DNA of 64,000 nucleotides, from assembly GCA_041071465.1 (NCBI GenBank), contig CP163498.1, positions 1,392,001 through 1,456,000 on the forward strand, written 5' to 3'. Below the pieces are notes generated by a model. The model saw only the letters and a list, made by a program, of their open reading frames with translations. It did not search any database and was not told the origin of the DNA. Source of the DNA: Pseudomonas putida. Its GTDB lineage: Bacteria; Pseudomonadota; Gammaproteobacteria; Pseudomonadales; Pseudomonadaceae. Positions 20,655 through 32,612 of the stretch are shown piece by piece. The first letter of the stretch is position 1. Each line of letters begins with the position of its first letter. The position numbers and the translations under genes are program-made.

Positions 20655-23600
20655 TATCCCTGTTGGTTCTTGATGATCTCGAATATTGCCGAAGTCGCTA
20701 CACGGTCACGCCCCATCAGAGGGAACAGCGCATTCAGAACCTGCGCTTCCCGCGCTGGGTCTCCTCGCCAGGATGAAGGAGCCGAGCCGCGCATGGCCAG
20801 ATCAATATCCAAAGCCAGCTTCACCTTTGCCTCTTCATCTATCGGGCACTGGAAAGTGGTCGTTGCAATGCTGTCCAGGTTGTTGAACAACACGATGGCT
20901 TCCCGATGTCCGTTCAATGCAGCTGGAGAGCTTCCCGGTCCCTTCTGCGCCAGCTGTTTGACCAGCGCCTCGGCCTTGCGCAAAAACTCCTCGTAAGCGG
21001 CTGCATCTTCACGACTCTGCTTGATCAGGTCCTCGAGCAACCTCGACATACCCTCGTAGAACTTCGGGTCTGTCAGTTGTTCACGAATGATGGTCTTGCG
21101 CACGTTGTTGATAATGCCTTCGGCAATCGCACCCTTGGAGAGGTTACCTTTGGCATTGAGCTTTTTGGCGATGGCATCGTGAACGCCAGTCTGAACGATC
21201 AGCTCAACCAGCGAGAAATTATCGACGGTGCTCATCGGGTTCGCGTGATCTGCCTGAATGTAGGTATTGAGCAGATGCCGCATGTCCGCTTCGAATGGCT
21301 TGATATCTAGCTCTTCGCCCGAATGCTTTTTGATCGCCTCACGAAGGTCAGCGTAGAACTGCACTTCTGTCTGAAGCCTGCCGGCTTCAGCAGCCGAGTA
21401 ACCGGCTTCGGTCAGGTTCTGCGCCAAGTCGGCAAACGCCCGCACAAACGAAGCCACCGCCTTGTAGAAGGACACTCGCAATGCTTCCGTCTCATCCAGC
21501 CCATTGGCGTTTGCGGCAGCACCACAGAAGTAATGGATAAACTGCTCAACCTCACGCGGCGGTGCCACAGGGGCGCACAAGTAACTCAATGCCTCTCGGG
21601 CGGCGTCCAGCTGTTTCTTGCCCTCAACTAGCCAGTTCTTCAGTTCAACGTTGTTGCCGTCACCACTGCCAGCTTCCTCATCCAACTCGTCAGAGGTGTA
21701 AACCGAAATGACGTCTTGCACATCGCCGAACAGCTCTTTGAAATCGACGATATAGCCAAAGTCCTTATCATCACCGTCGAGCCGATTGGTGCGGCAAATT
21801 GCCTGGAACAGGTTATGGTCCCGCAGCTCATTGTCCAGATAGATGTAGGTGCAACTTGGCGCATCGAAGCCGGTTAGCAGCTTGCTGACCACGATAAGTA
21901 GCTTCAGGTTGGCCGGCTCCTCAATGAAGCGACGCTTGGTCTCTTCTTCATAGGCAGTCGTAGTCTGCCCCTGCTTCAACACGTGCTGCGTATAGGTATC
22001 GAACTTGTAACGCTCATCGCTTTTCGCCGGTTCTCGGGAGATCAAGTTGTGATTCGGCTCATAGGAGGTTACGATTCCGCAGTGCGTGCCGAACGAGGTG
22101 TTTTGAAACAAGCGAAAGTAGTGGCAGGCATCGTAGATACTGGCCGCCACCAGGATGGCTGTGCCCCGGTCATTGTTCAGCCGTGGTTTCAGACTGAAAT
22201 CCTCAATGATGCTGGCGATGATGCGCTGCTTACGCTCACCCGCACTCATCAGCCCTTCCATAGTTGCCCAGCGCTTACGCAGGACCGACTTCTGGTAGTT
22301 GTTCAACCCTTTGGTTGCCCCCTCGAACCATTTATCGATAGCCTCTTGCGAAGCCAATTGCTGCGGTACGTCGCGCGCCTCGTACTTAAGGTCCAGTACC
22401 ACCTTGTCCGCGACAGCTTCGTGGAATTTGTAGGTGTGAATGTTGGTGCCGAACACGTCACGTGTAGTTTGTTTGTCCTTGCGCAGCAGCGGTGTACCGG
22501 TAAAGCCAATAAACACAGGGCATTGGCCAGCCACTGCTTCATTTGCTTGTTCATGTCACCGCCTTGGGTGCGGTGACGTTCATCCACGAATACATAGAAG
22601 CGCCCATGCATGGGCGGTGGCGGTACGCTCAAATCAGGCTCGAACTTGTGCAGCAACGCGCAAAGCAATCGTGGCGTACTGGCGGATAGTTTCTGCACAA
22701 GATCGGCACGCGAGACAATGCGTGGCGAGGGCGAGTCGTTACCGATTACCCCGGCATTACGCATCACCCCGGATATTTGCTTGTCTAACTCATCGCGATC
22801 GGTGATGACAAGAATGCGCGCCTCAGGATCATGCTCCAGCAACCACTTGGCGATCAGCACCATCAGAATGCTCTTGCCACTGCCCTGGGTATGCCAGATA
22901 ACCCCGCCCTCTTTACGCCGAACCCGCTCCTGCGCGGCCTTCACTGCAGCGTATTGATGAGGGCGCGGCACCTTCTTGATACCCGCATCGAAGATGATGA
23001 AGTTGCGGACCAGGTCAAGCAACCGCGACTTCTCGCACATCTGAGCCAAGGGGACATCTAGCAGATAGCCCGACTGTGCCGCTTCCGGGAAAGGAGTCAC
23101 TTGATAGTGGGCGGGCATCTCGCGCTGGATATTCAGCTCTTCTGACTCTGTTTTTAATGCTGTCGCCTTCCACTCGACAAAAAACTCGGCGCGGGTAGTC
23201 GCGGTGCCATAGCGCAAGCCTTGGGAGTCACTGCCAGCGAAGACCAACTGCACTGTACTGAAGAAGCCCTTGTTGAAGATTTCCTCCTGGTTGGTGATCA
23301 ACTGGTTAACACCATCGGCCACCTCAACCGAACTGCGCTTGAGCTCAATCACGCCGATGGCGATTCCGTTCAGGTAAATCACCAAATCAGGGCGGCGCTC
23401 ATAGCCACCGCGCAAGGTCACTTCTTCGGCAATGGCGAAGTCATTGTCCTCAGGGTGCTCCCAATCAATCAGATGCACCGTTTCGTGGGCCTGCCCAACG
23501 GCTACCTGTACCGGCACGCCGTAACGCAGCAGTTGGTAGGTACGCAAATTAGCTTGATACAGCGTGATGCCGGTGGAATCAGCCGCAGCCATGAGCTTTT

Positions 23601-23814
23601 GCAACGCTGCTGAAATTTGCGCATCGGAGTAGTCCCGCTGCTTCAGGTTTGCCTGCAACAGCTCGACTTCAATGTTGCGATTTTGCCCACGCTTGCTCCA
23701 CTCACCCAGGTAGTTGTAGCCAAGACAATCAGGCCGCGACTTGTCCGTAAACAAGGCCACAATGCGATTCTGGGTGCGACGTTCGGAGCGAGGTTGTTGA
23801 ATCATCAGGTGCAT
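20651..23814 (-). CDS. hsdR: Type I restriction endonuclease subunit R (HsdR), one apparent frameshift
   Basis: Motor and nuclease subunit of the type I R-M complex. Merged length is 1054 aa. N-terminal PD-(D/E)xK nuclease: D143 (RRPDLVIYL) and E157/K159 (GVIELKR). Helicase motifs: Walker A HTQGSGKS near 308-315, motif II DERH at 411-414, motif [11 protein letters not shown], motif [12 protein letters not shown]. The frame breaks at 22518-22520 (three G on the plus strand); adding one restores [19 protein letters not shown] across the two pieces (23814 to about 22515, then to 20651). The intact remainder argues for sequencing error. Confidence 0.92.
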
Positions 23815-23824
23815 CCTGCAGGGT

Positions 23825-25798
23825 TTACTCGGATTCGTGTTTGCTGACGAGACTGTTGAGCAACACGTTATTCATTTGTTCGGAATGGGCGCGTATGGCG
23901 TCGGCATCCCAAGATTCTATTTCCATCATCAGATACTGTTTAACGCTATCGATGGTGTTGTTTTTATAAAACTCTTTCTTGGCCGAAGGCATGAAATTGC
24001 TCAAGCGAGAGTTCTTGCTGTGGCTGATCAGGCACAGATTGCCGAACGAGTTAAGCGTGTCAGCATCCAGCTGAACTTGTCCGTCTAGCGGATGCTGCGG
24101 GTAGTAATGCTCAATCGAACTACGGAAGGTGAATTCATAGGATTTAACCGACTCCTTCGCCCTGTGTTCAAGCCAAAGCAAGTAGTCCAGAAAGTTGAAC
24201 ACCAGGTTGTTTTCGATGTTGCCGAACGTCAACCTAGACTCAATCGTCTCTGCCGCAATACTTTCGCGGCGCGTCTGACAGACGCCCCGGTTGGTATAAA
24301 TCATCGCAAAGTAATCAAGACCCGCCCCTTGAGCCAGAATACGGTCAAAGACAAACGCTTTTGCTACCGACTCCATGTGCTGCAGATAAGCCTGAGCCTC
24401 AATCTGTTCAACATAAAACAGGTGAAACAGCGCCGCATTCAACCAGTGCTTGTAAACCAGCGTTGGCGTAGAAACATGAAACGCTGACAGCAGCATCAGG
24501 ATGCGGCGGTTGATGCCCTCGTTGCCATCCTCCTCGCCGAAGGTATTCACATAACTCCCCCGCCCCGCCCGGCTACGTTCTCCGCCGTCATTCCATTTGA
24601 AGCGTTTGAGGCTCCAGCCATCTGCGCCCTTGATGAACTCACGCTTGATTACATACTGGTCAAACAGATACTTGCAGCGCAGCAGGCTAAAGGTAAAACG
24701 CTTCACCGCGGCTACAGGATCTGGCTGTTTGAGCACATAAGCTTCAAAGGTATCGAGCAGACGTTTGTCATCCAATGGGATGTCAGCTTTCGTATCGACA
24801 CGCAGTACATGCAACAAGAAGTTCGGGAAGTTTATAACCGTGTTGAAACGCTCTGGCGCATCCTCACTTGACTCATCCTGCTTCGCAGCAACCGGTGCCT
24901 TGGCAATGATCTGATCAAGGGTTAAGCGGGTTTCCTGCTTGGCGGCCTCCTCTTGCGAACTGTGCAGCGCAGCCCGCAGCGCATCAAAGTCAGCAAGCTC
25001 AAACTGTCCCCAGTCCTTGTCGCCAAAAATGCTGCCACGTTGGCCAGGCGTGAAGCCCATTTGCACATAGCGCTCCATGTTCGCGCAGGCTTCCCAAACG
25101 GCATGGAGGCAGTTCTGGCTCTGCTCGCAGCCCTGCAACTCCTTCATCATCCGCGCCTTGAGCACCTCGTGCTTTTCCAGCTGCTCACCGCGGTTATTCA
25201 TGATCTCGAAGTAATGGTTCAGCTCCGTATCCGCCGGAACCTTCACCCGCATGATTTGCACGTAGCGGAACAGGTAGTCGTAGAACTGCTGAAGCGAAAC
25301 GCTGTTCTCTTTCAGCTTTTGCGGCAAAAGTTTCTGGATGAGGCGGTAGCCATTGAGAATGCCAGTATTGATCTGTTTCTCAGCCAGCACCTCGGCAGGG
25401 TCGTCGTTGAATTTCCCCTCGAAAATGGCCGAAAAGGTGGCGCGCGAATGCTCACGGCTATCGAAGTGGATACTCAGGTTCGAGTACCAGGCAAGATCAA
25501 CCAACCGGGTGTTTTTCAAGTACGAAGTCAGTAGCGAGAGGGTCGTCAGCCGCTGTTGGCCGTCAATGGTTTCAAACACCGGTGTTTTGCTATCCGGGCG
25601 CTCATACACCACCAAGGTGCCAATGTAGTAATTGCGCTCTTTATCGTCCTTCTTCGGCAGGTAATCGATCACGTCCTGAATCAGCTGCGTGATTTCGCCC
25701 TCCTCCCAGGCGTAATTACGCTGGTACATCGGGATGACGTACTCATCCCGACCGCTGAGCAGCGCCTTGATGGATAGCTGACTGATTTCGCTACTCAT
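23825..25798 (-). CDS. DUF262-DUF1524 (GmrSD-like) protein
   Basis: A 657-aa protein with an N-terminal DUF262 (GmrS-like, ParB-fold) domain containing [14 protein letters not shown] and the NTPase-linked motif [12 protein letters not shown] near residue 79, and a C-terminal DUF1524 HNH-type domain with [12 protein letters not shown] and the downstream N in [12 protein letters not shown]. This is the fused GmrSD layout of type IV, modification-dependent restriction enzymes and SspE-like effectors. It is encoded inside an hsd operon, overlapping its DUF262 neighbour by 8 bp and 10 bp upstream of hsdR. All key residues appear present. Confidence 0.9.
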   Translation of the reverse strand: MSSEISQLSIKALLSGRDEYVIPMYQRNYAWEEGEITQLIQDVIDYLPKKDDKERNYYIGTLVVYERPDSKTPVFETIDGQQRLTTLSLLTSYLKNTRLVDLAWYSNLSIHFDSREHSRATFSAIFEGKFNDDPAEVLAEKQINTGILNGYRLIQKLLPQKLKENSVSLQQFYDYLFRYVQIMRVKVPADTELNHYFEIMNNRGEQLEKHEVLKARMMKELQGCEQSQNCLHAVWEACANMERYVQMGFTPGQRGSIFGDKDWGQFELADFDALRAALHSSQEEAAKQETRLTLDQIIAKAPVAAKQDESSEDAPERFNTVINFPNFLLHVLRVDTKADIPLDDKRLLDTFEAYVLKQPDPVAAVKRFTFSLLRCKYLFDQYVIKREFIKGADGWSLKRFKWNDGGERSRAGRGSYVNTFGEEDGNEGINRRILMLLSAFHVSTPTLVYKHWLNAALFHLFYVEQIEAQAYLQHMESVAKAFVFDRILAQGAGLDYFAMIYTNRGVCQTRRESIAAETIESRLTFGNIENNLVFNFLDYLLWLEHRAKESVKSYEFTFRSSIEHYYPQHPLDGQVQLDADTLNSFGNLCLISHSKNSRLSNFMPSAKKEFYKNNTIDSVKQYLMMEIESWDADAIRAHSEQMNNVLLNSLVSKHESE

Positions 25799-27199
25799 AA
25801 TATTTCATCGCCTTGAACAGAGCTTCGATCTCACCGGTTCTGGTTGACTTCTGGCCACTCAATACCGGCAGGGTGCAGCTAATAAAGTCAGCCGGACGTG
25901 TGGCGTCCTTGATCAACCGGAACAGATTGTTCTCCAGTACGTGGTTATCCATGCTGGCCAGCTGCACCACCTGCATCTTCAGGCGCAGGCTGTAGGCCCA
26001 GATAAAAATCTTCTCGATGGCACGGGAAATGCCCGCCTGACCGAACTTGTCGATATAGTAAATCAACAGGCAATCGAACATCGCCCGCACATAACAATCG
26101 CCGGTGCGGGTTCTTGCCGGATAGCTATTGAGCGTATCCATGATGGTTTTCGCATAGCCATCGAGCCCTTCAGCACCCACCAGTTCATGCCCGTTCCAGG
26201 ACTCGGCGCTGATCCGCGCCACTTTGCCCTGATAGTGGCTGATCAACTCAAAGAAGCGCCGGCCATTGATGATGATCTGATCCAGGTGGAAGGGAAAACC
26301 AAGCTCGCGCGAGTCGATCTTGCGCTCGTACTGCCCGTTGTAGTTATCGACAAAATGGTGGGCGATACGCAACTGCTCCACATAGGGGTAGCTGGTCACC
26401 GTGTCGATGTTTACGCCCTTGAATAAGTCACTGTCATCCTTGCTGAAGTAACGCGCCGAAACCCCTTTCGACCAATTGCGGATGCGGTACAGGTACTGCG
26501 AAAACAGCGTGGCTAACTCCTCGGTATCACTGCTTTCCCAGCGCGCCACCGTGGCCGCTTTAAACTGCTCGTCGCGCGGGCCGAACTCACGCAGATGGTA
26601 AGCCTTGAGCAGATCATGGGGCTCCAGATCCCGGCCCCGCGCATTCTGCGAGTCAAAGAACTGGAAGGCTTCCGACACATCGTTCAAAGCCACGGCCACG
26701 ACCTGGCACTTGTTCAGGAAGAAGTCTATATGCGCCTCGGTAAAGTCCGCACGGGAAACAATGCGGGCCACCTCAAGGTAATTGCTGTGGATGTTCTTCT
26801 GCGAGATTTCGCTGGTAAAACCGGGGTTCACCATCGCTTGCTCAAGCTCGAGCAGGCGTTCGCGCAAGTCTTTGCGTTCGAGCTTTTTTTCCTTGTTCCG
26901 CTGGATCAGCGCACGGACCGCCAGCAGCAGGCTGATGGTCCGCTGCTGGCCATCGACGATGTTCCTGGTCCCACCTTCGTGGTGAAATACGATAGTGCCC
27001 AGGCGGTAGGCGGACTTGTCCTTATGGATAGCGATATCGGAGAACAGTTGGCTGATGTTCTTGCCGGTCCACTTGTAGGGGCGCTGGTACTGGGGATATC
27101 CAGCGCAGAATCCATGAGCAGTTCGTAAACGCTGATGATATTGCTGGAGAGCTCAGTAGCCTGTAGCAGTTGAGGCGCATCCATGCTCAGGTTGGTCAT
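25791..27199 (-). CDS. DUF262 protein without HNH domain, one apparent frameshift
   Basis: Merged length 469 aa. It starts MTNLSMDAPQLLQAT; after repair the N-terminus reads LDIPQYQRPYKWTGKN and later VDGQQRTISLLL, the DUF262 motifs. The C-terminal half lacks an HxxP / N-S-N DUF1524 signature, so this is a GmrS-like subunit only. The break is at 27092-27095 (four G on the plus strand, five expected). The start ATG overlaps the hsdS stop by 4 bp. It may act as the partner or NTP-sensing subunit of the adjacent DUF262-DUF1524 protein. Confidence 0.82.
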
Positions 27200-28412
27200 A
27201 GCAGTCGGGTTCTTCCGGTTAACAGTTCTTGCATCATCCCCTGCTTAAGAGCTCGGGTCTTAACCAGACGCTGTTCCAGCGAGGTCAGCTCTGCGTCCAT
27301 ATCGGTCAGTACTGCGGCGATAGCGGTTTGCTCTTCGATGCGAGGGATTCGTATCGGTGCTTCCAGAAGCGCAGTATTTTCGAAGTTAACCTGACTTTCT
27401 GCCATGCCAGTTGTCCGCTGGTCCAAGTATGTCTGAGCGTCACGGGCGGAGATCGCGGTAGCCAACATCAGTGACTCAACTTTATTCGGACGGGTCGAAG
27501 TGCGATCATCTTGCCGGAAGGGATGATTCGCGGCGGCACATAATTAACCCAAGCGGCCACGCCGACCCGGTGCCGAGGTCCAGCCTTCGTGACGATAACA
27601 TCGCCCGTCCTGAGTTCGATCTGAGGCTTGTTCCAAAACACTCGCGGCAGCGTCTTATGCTTAGTCCAATCCCAGCCATTCTCTTTGGTTGCAGCAGTCG
27701 TTTTTAAAACGCCCCACTCGGACTCGTCTTGGATATTCCGCTCCTCGCAAGTTGGGCTCGGTCCGCAGAAAAAACCCGAGATCACATCCTGAACCTGCAC
27801 GAACTCCCACTCTCCATGGAAACCAGGGAGACGAATCTGGCCTGAGAGAAGTTGTTGCATGGCGGCCTGCTTAAGGTAGCGCTTCTTGGCAATAAGCAGC
27901 TCTAACGCACCCAGTAGCGCATCCACATCATTCAAAGTCGTAGCGATGGCCTGTTGTTCTTCCGGAGGAGGAACAGGGAGTCGATATTTTGAAATCTGCG
28001 GAGCGGTCAGCTGCGGTACGCCAGTGCTCTCATTTGCGAACTTGACGCTATTGTTAATGACTTGTGCGAAGTAAAAACCAGCCATCTCGCACTTTGGGTT
28101 TAGCACCAGAACTCGACCGATTGCGGTATAAGGATGGTCGCGGAAATTCGCTCTACCAACCATACCGCGAGCTGTAATCGTAATCGAGTTTGCCGGGTGG
28201 TCGGCATAGGAACAATAGCCGTATAGACCGCTGTTCGTCAGTGCATTTGAATAAATCGGATACGGATGGATGGAGTCTTGGAATGATTGAGAGCGCTTCG
28301 GGTCAAAATCGGCCCCTGCGGTAATATTGAACAATTCGCTGAAAGTAGAGACATCCCACTGTTCCGGAACTACGCCCACCTCCGTTTGTTTATAACCCGG
28401 CTTCACTGCCAT
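27196..28412 (-). CDS. hsdS: Type I restriction specificity subunit (HsdS), one apparent frameshift
   Basis: DNA-recognition subunit, 405 aa after merging. It has two target-recognition domains, each followed by a conserved helix: LPVPPPEEQQAIATTLNDVDALL (central; core EEQQAIATTLNDVD) and IRIPRIEEQTAIAAVLTDMDAEL (C-terminal; core EEQTAIAAVLTDMD). The frame breaks at 27485-27486; one extra T on the plus strand gives RNKVESLMLATA and joins the two pieces. The start overlaps hsdM by 10 bp. The two TRDs define a bipartite target that cannot be read from sequence. Confidence 0.9.
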
Positions 28413-30885
28413 ACCGCCCCCATCTTTTTCAGATGTTCTTCCACGCGACTGGCAAGCGTGGCGACTTCGTTTTCGAGCTGCGGTAACGGGGTGGCGTAGC
28501 GCTCACTCAGCTCACGAATACGTCCGGTCAGGGTTTGGGAGACGCGATCCAGTTCACCCTGTGCAGCTGCAGCCAGGGTGGCCAGCCACTTATCGTCAAC
28601 CACCAGGGTTTTGATTTCAGCCTCGCTAAGCTGCGGGTATTTAGTGTGGATTTTGCCGTCGAGGCTTTCTTCTACCGCTTTGAGTTTGGCCTTGAAGGTG
28701 CTTTGCTGGTCGAGCAAGATGGCATATTCGGTCAGGACCTTGAGTTCGTCCTCATAGTCAGGGTCTTTACCAATCTCGCGCTGGCGCGCCTTGATCGCTT
28801 TGGCGGTGACCTTTTGCCTATCGCCCTCGCCATCTATCACTTCGCTGAGCGAGCCATCTTCACCGCTATGCTCTTCAATCATTTCGCTCATGCTTTGCTC
28901 GACGCTTACCAGCTGGGTTTCGAGCTCCTCAATGGCGATGCGCTCAGCCGTAAAGTAGCGGGCAACCAGCAGCTCGACCGGAATCAGGTCGGACTTAAAG
29001 CGGCGCTTGCCTTGGCAGTAGTCATGCTTCTCGGCCCAAACCAGCTTGTTGGTCTTGTCCTTTACCTTCAGGATTTCACGCACTTTAGCGCCGGCCTTCC
29101 AGCCGTCGGCGCTGATCAGGTAGCAGTCATCCTGCATGCTCCCAGTCCAGTAATCCATGAGATGCTGGTAGATGTCGTAATAGTCGAGCAAGGGAGCTTT
29201 GGCGAAGGCGCTGAGCAGATCTTCAGACAGTATGGCGATCAACGTCTTGGGGTGGCTGCTGGCCTCATCGGCAGCAAAGCTTTTCAGTAGCGGGATGCTG
29301 CGGGCCAGCCACTGGTTGAACAGCGTATCCACACCCGCCTTGAAGGCGGTGAACTGCGGGTGAGCGAAGATAACCGGCTTCACCTCGCGACTGGCGAGCT
29401 CAAAGTAACCGAGGTGGCTGGCCGGCTTGAACAGGGCCGCGCGCAGGGCAGGCATGACCTGCCAGTAGCTATCGAACGCATCGATATCACGCTCGGGAAT
29501 GCCACCGCGCAAATGGCCGTCGATATCCTGAATGTCCTCAGGCTCGCTACTGTCGATATAGCGGGGCAGGTTGAGGCTGAAGTTGTTCTTCGGATCACTG
29601 ATTTCGTCGAAGGAAACCATACGCGCGTAACGCGGCACATCGGCCATTCGGGTAAAGGTATCGACGATCTTGTGCACATCCTGATCGCGCAGGCGATTCT
29701 TCGGGCCGTCCTTGATAAAGCCCTTGGCGGCATCGATCATAAAAATGCCTTTGCGGGCGCTTGCGTTTTCCTTGTCCAATACCAGAATGCTGGCGGGAAT
29801 ACCAGTGCCGTAAAACAGGTTGGCCGGCAGACCGATAATGGCCTTCAGGTAACCAGAGCGCACCAGTTGCTCACGGATCACCGCCTCGGCATTACCCCGA
29901 AACAGCACGCCGTGGGGCAAAATGCAGGCACCTTTGCCGGTGCCCTTCAACGAGCGGATGATGTGTAGCAGAAAGGCGTAATCACCCTGTTTTGCCGGTG
30001 GCTCGCCCAGGCAAAGCGCTGATAGGGATCTTTGGCTGGCGTCAGGCCGACGCTCCAAGACTTGACCGAGAACGGAGGGTTAGCCACTACGTAGTCATAG
30101 GTACGCAACTGTTCGCCGTCCTTGAACTTGGGCGTGGACAGCGTGTTGCCCTGCTGAATGTTGGCAGTCGGAAAGTCATGCAAGATCATGTTCATGCGGG
30201 CGAGACCGGCGGTGGTCACGTCCATCTCCTGACCTTCCAAGGTGATCTGCTTGCCCGCCTGGTCAGCCACTTTTAGCAAGAGCGAGCCTGAGCCGCAGGT
30301 GGGGTCATACACAGTCGTGGCGCCCACTGCATTGGTCGGACTGATGCCAATGACCTTGGCAATGATGCGACTGACCTCGGACGGGGTGTAGAACTGGCCC
30401 TTGCTTTTGCCGCTCAGGCTTGCGAAGTGGCACATCAGGTATTCGTAGGCGTCGCCGAGAATGTCATCGTTTTCGGCGCGATTTTTCGAGAAATCCAGCT
30501 CGGGTTTTTCGAAGATGGCCACCAAGTTGGTAAGACGTTGCACCATCGCATCGCCTTCGCCCAGCTTGTTTGGGTCGTTGAAGTCGGGGAAGTCACTGCG
30601 CGCAAGCCGGGTGTTGGCATCGATCAACGGCTGGATGATCTGCGTGTTGATCTTGTCGCCGATATCGGACTTGCCCTTGAGGGCGATCATGTCTTTAAAG
30701 CTGGCTCCCGGCGGGATGGTCACCGGCGGAGCGAAGTCATCCGAGTTCCCGTACTTGTCGGAGATGTACTTGATAAACAGCATGAACAGGACGTAGTCCT
30801 TGTACTGGCTGGCATCCATCCCACCGCGCAGCTCATCGCACGAGGCCCAGAGGGAGGAGTAAAGATCGGATTTCTTGATAGCCAT
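28403..30885 (-). CDS. hsdM: Type I DNA methyltransferase subunit (HsdM), one apparent frameshift
   Basis: N6-adenine methyltransferase subunit, 827 aa merged. HsdM N-terminal helical domain (MAIKKSDLYSSLWASCDELR), SAM motif I DPTCGSG at 194-200, catalytic motif IV ANPPF at 268-272 and a long C-terminal coiled-coil region used for subunit contacts (about 650-827). Break at 30006-30008 (three C on the plus strand; four restore FAWGEPPAKQGDYAF). The length exceeds minimal HsdM (about 520) because of the C-terminal extension. First gene of the six-gene operon. Confidence 0.93.
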
Positions 30886-31339
30886 TGGCAACCCTGACTG
30901 AGGTAACGAGTAAGTGCGCAGGCGCCCCCTGTTACGCGCTCGGGAAAATGCCCATGGCGCCAACATTAGTCGGGGGTCGACAGATATTTGTAGCGAAGCG
31001 GTGCTTTACCTGCGGTTAATGGGTGAACCTTATCTACTTCGGCTTCGTCTGGCCAGCATTTCGCCCTTGATTCTGGTCTTCATCCACGGCCACAGTTCAA
31101 TCACCCGGAAGGTCGCAGACCGTGGCCGGCGGACTTGGATGCCGCGAACAGTAAGCCGCTGAGCTTTCGGCGCCAATACTGGACGTGTGCACAGGTAAGT
31201 AATCCGCTCACATACCGATAGCACTACGCCGCTAGGCAAACACCACTTCGCTGATTTTTGATAATTTGCAAAGCTGAAGATGAACTTACCTGTACTCATA
31301 GTTTACATATCGCCCAGCACTGGTTTTCCGCAGGCGGGC
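30886..31339. other. 454-bp intergenic segment upstream of hsdM
   Basis: It should contain the hsd operon promoter. A 90-codon minus-strand frame at 31030-31299 lacks any recognisable family or good RBS and was not called. I see no repeat or strong hairpin. Confidence 0.5.
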
Positions 31340-31633
31340 TCAGCGTGCTTTCAGCAACCCCTCAAAATCCGAAGCCTGAATCTCCGAAGCCCCACTCAAC
31401 ATGTCCCGCGCCAACGCCCGTCGCTTACTCAGCAACTCATCGAGCGTCGCCTCAAACGGCGGCATGGTCACATCCCGAACCGTTGGGTAGTACACATACA
31501 CATCCTTCTGCTGCCCAATCCGATAAGCCCGATCTGTCGCTTGATCTTCCTTGGCCGGGTTCCAGCAACGAGTGAAGTGAATAATGTGGTTGGCCGCTTG
31601 CACGTTCACCCCAAACCCGATGGCAAGGGTCGT
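31340..31633 (-). pseudogene. SNF2-type helicase, C-terminal remnant
   Basis: About 98 codons of open frame from a TGA at 31634-31636 to the stop at 31340. It contains the SNF2 motif V-VI region: VNVQAANHIIHFTRCWNP and QATDRAYRIGQQKDV, then the usual C-terminal tail ending SDFEGLLKAR. The rest of the helicase is absent, and DNA upstream (31640-31930) shows only broken frames. A relic of an earlier defence or mobile gene at the island's right end. Confidence 0.85.
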
Positions 31634-32046
31634 TCATGAACGCGCGAGTACGTATCACCAACGGATCGCTTGTCACCTCCCCCAGCAACTGGTTGTCCAG
31701 ATGGCGCAGGAAGCCGTAATAGCGCTCCACCTCCCCAAGGCCGCCACGCAGTGTCTGCGCATGCTTGTGGATGAAGTAGAGAAATGGCGTGAGCCAATAA
31801 TGAGTGGTAGAGCATGCCCTGCAGCAACGACAAACCCTGATGCTGAGCGGCATCACGTCTACGGTTGATGTAACGCTTGTCATCACTGGCAGAAATCGAG
31901 GTATGGTAGATCTGGTGGATCTCGTCATCACCCTGATCTACCCACTTGATCACATATTCATCCCACAGCACACGCATACGCCAGAGCAGGTCAATAAAGC
32001 CTTCGGCCCTCGCTGCACGCTGCATGCTGCTCTGGCTCCGCCGCCT

Positions 32047-32612
32047 CGCGCGCCGCATATCGAGGGGCTGGCATTGGCCTATGCCCATACGCGGGTGCTG
32101 GAGGTGCCAGACCGCTTGATCAATGCCGAGATTCTGAGACCCTTGCTGAAAGCCTGCCGCGAACACCTACGGTTGGAAGTCGAATACGTTTCGTTGGCCA
32201 ACCCTGAGCCTGAAGTCAGGCTGATCGCGCCTCATACGCTTATTTACACCGGCATGCGCTGGCACGTGCGCGCGTTCTGCGAGGAGAACCAGGCGTACCG
32301 CGATTTCGTGCTGAGTCGCCTGCGCGGTGTACCGGAGTTCATGGATGACGTGACCGAAACGGTATCGACGGAGATGACGAATGGAACACCGAGGTACCCG
32401 TGCTGATCGTGCCGGATGAGCGGCTAACCCCTGCGCAGAAGGCAATTATCGAGACCGATTTCGGGATGGTGGGCGGAGAGCTCGAAATCTCCAGCCGTCA
32501 AGCCCAGGTAAAGTATGTGCTACAGCGCTATCAGATCGACCCGAAGAAACTAGACCCCAAGCCTGAGGCGCAGCAGATTTTGGTTGAGAATCTAAGGGGA
32601 TTGAAAAGCTAA
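32047..32612 (+). pseudogene. WYL-domain regulator, C-terminal remnant
   Basis: It begins abruptly at APHIEGLALAYAH and continues as the WYL domain (IYTGMRWHVRAFCEE) and WCX tail (KYVLQRYQIDPKKLD), clearly homologous to the fuller WYL gene at 42179-43053. The winged-helix N-terminus is missing. It also has a one-base break near 32372 (GAGATGAC where GAGGATGAC keeps the frame into EVPVLIVPDERL). Non-functional as a DNA-binding regulator. Confidence 0.85.

Noticed and set aside
31030..31299. 90-codon minus-strand frame upstream of hsdM
   Set aside because: No recognised family, no clear RBS; a SymE-like identity was considered, but no motif supports it.
31804..32046. N-terminal part of the WYL remnant
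   Set aside because: Sequence before position 32047 has no similarity to the winged helix of the fuller WYL gene; the open frame there is accidental.
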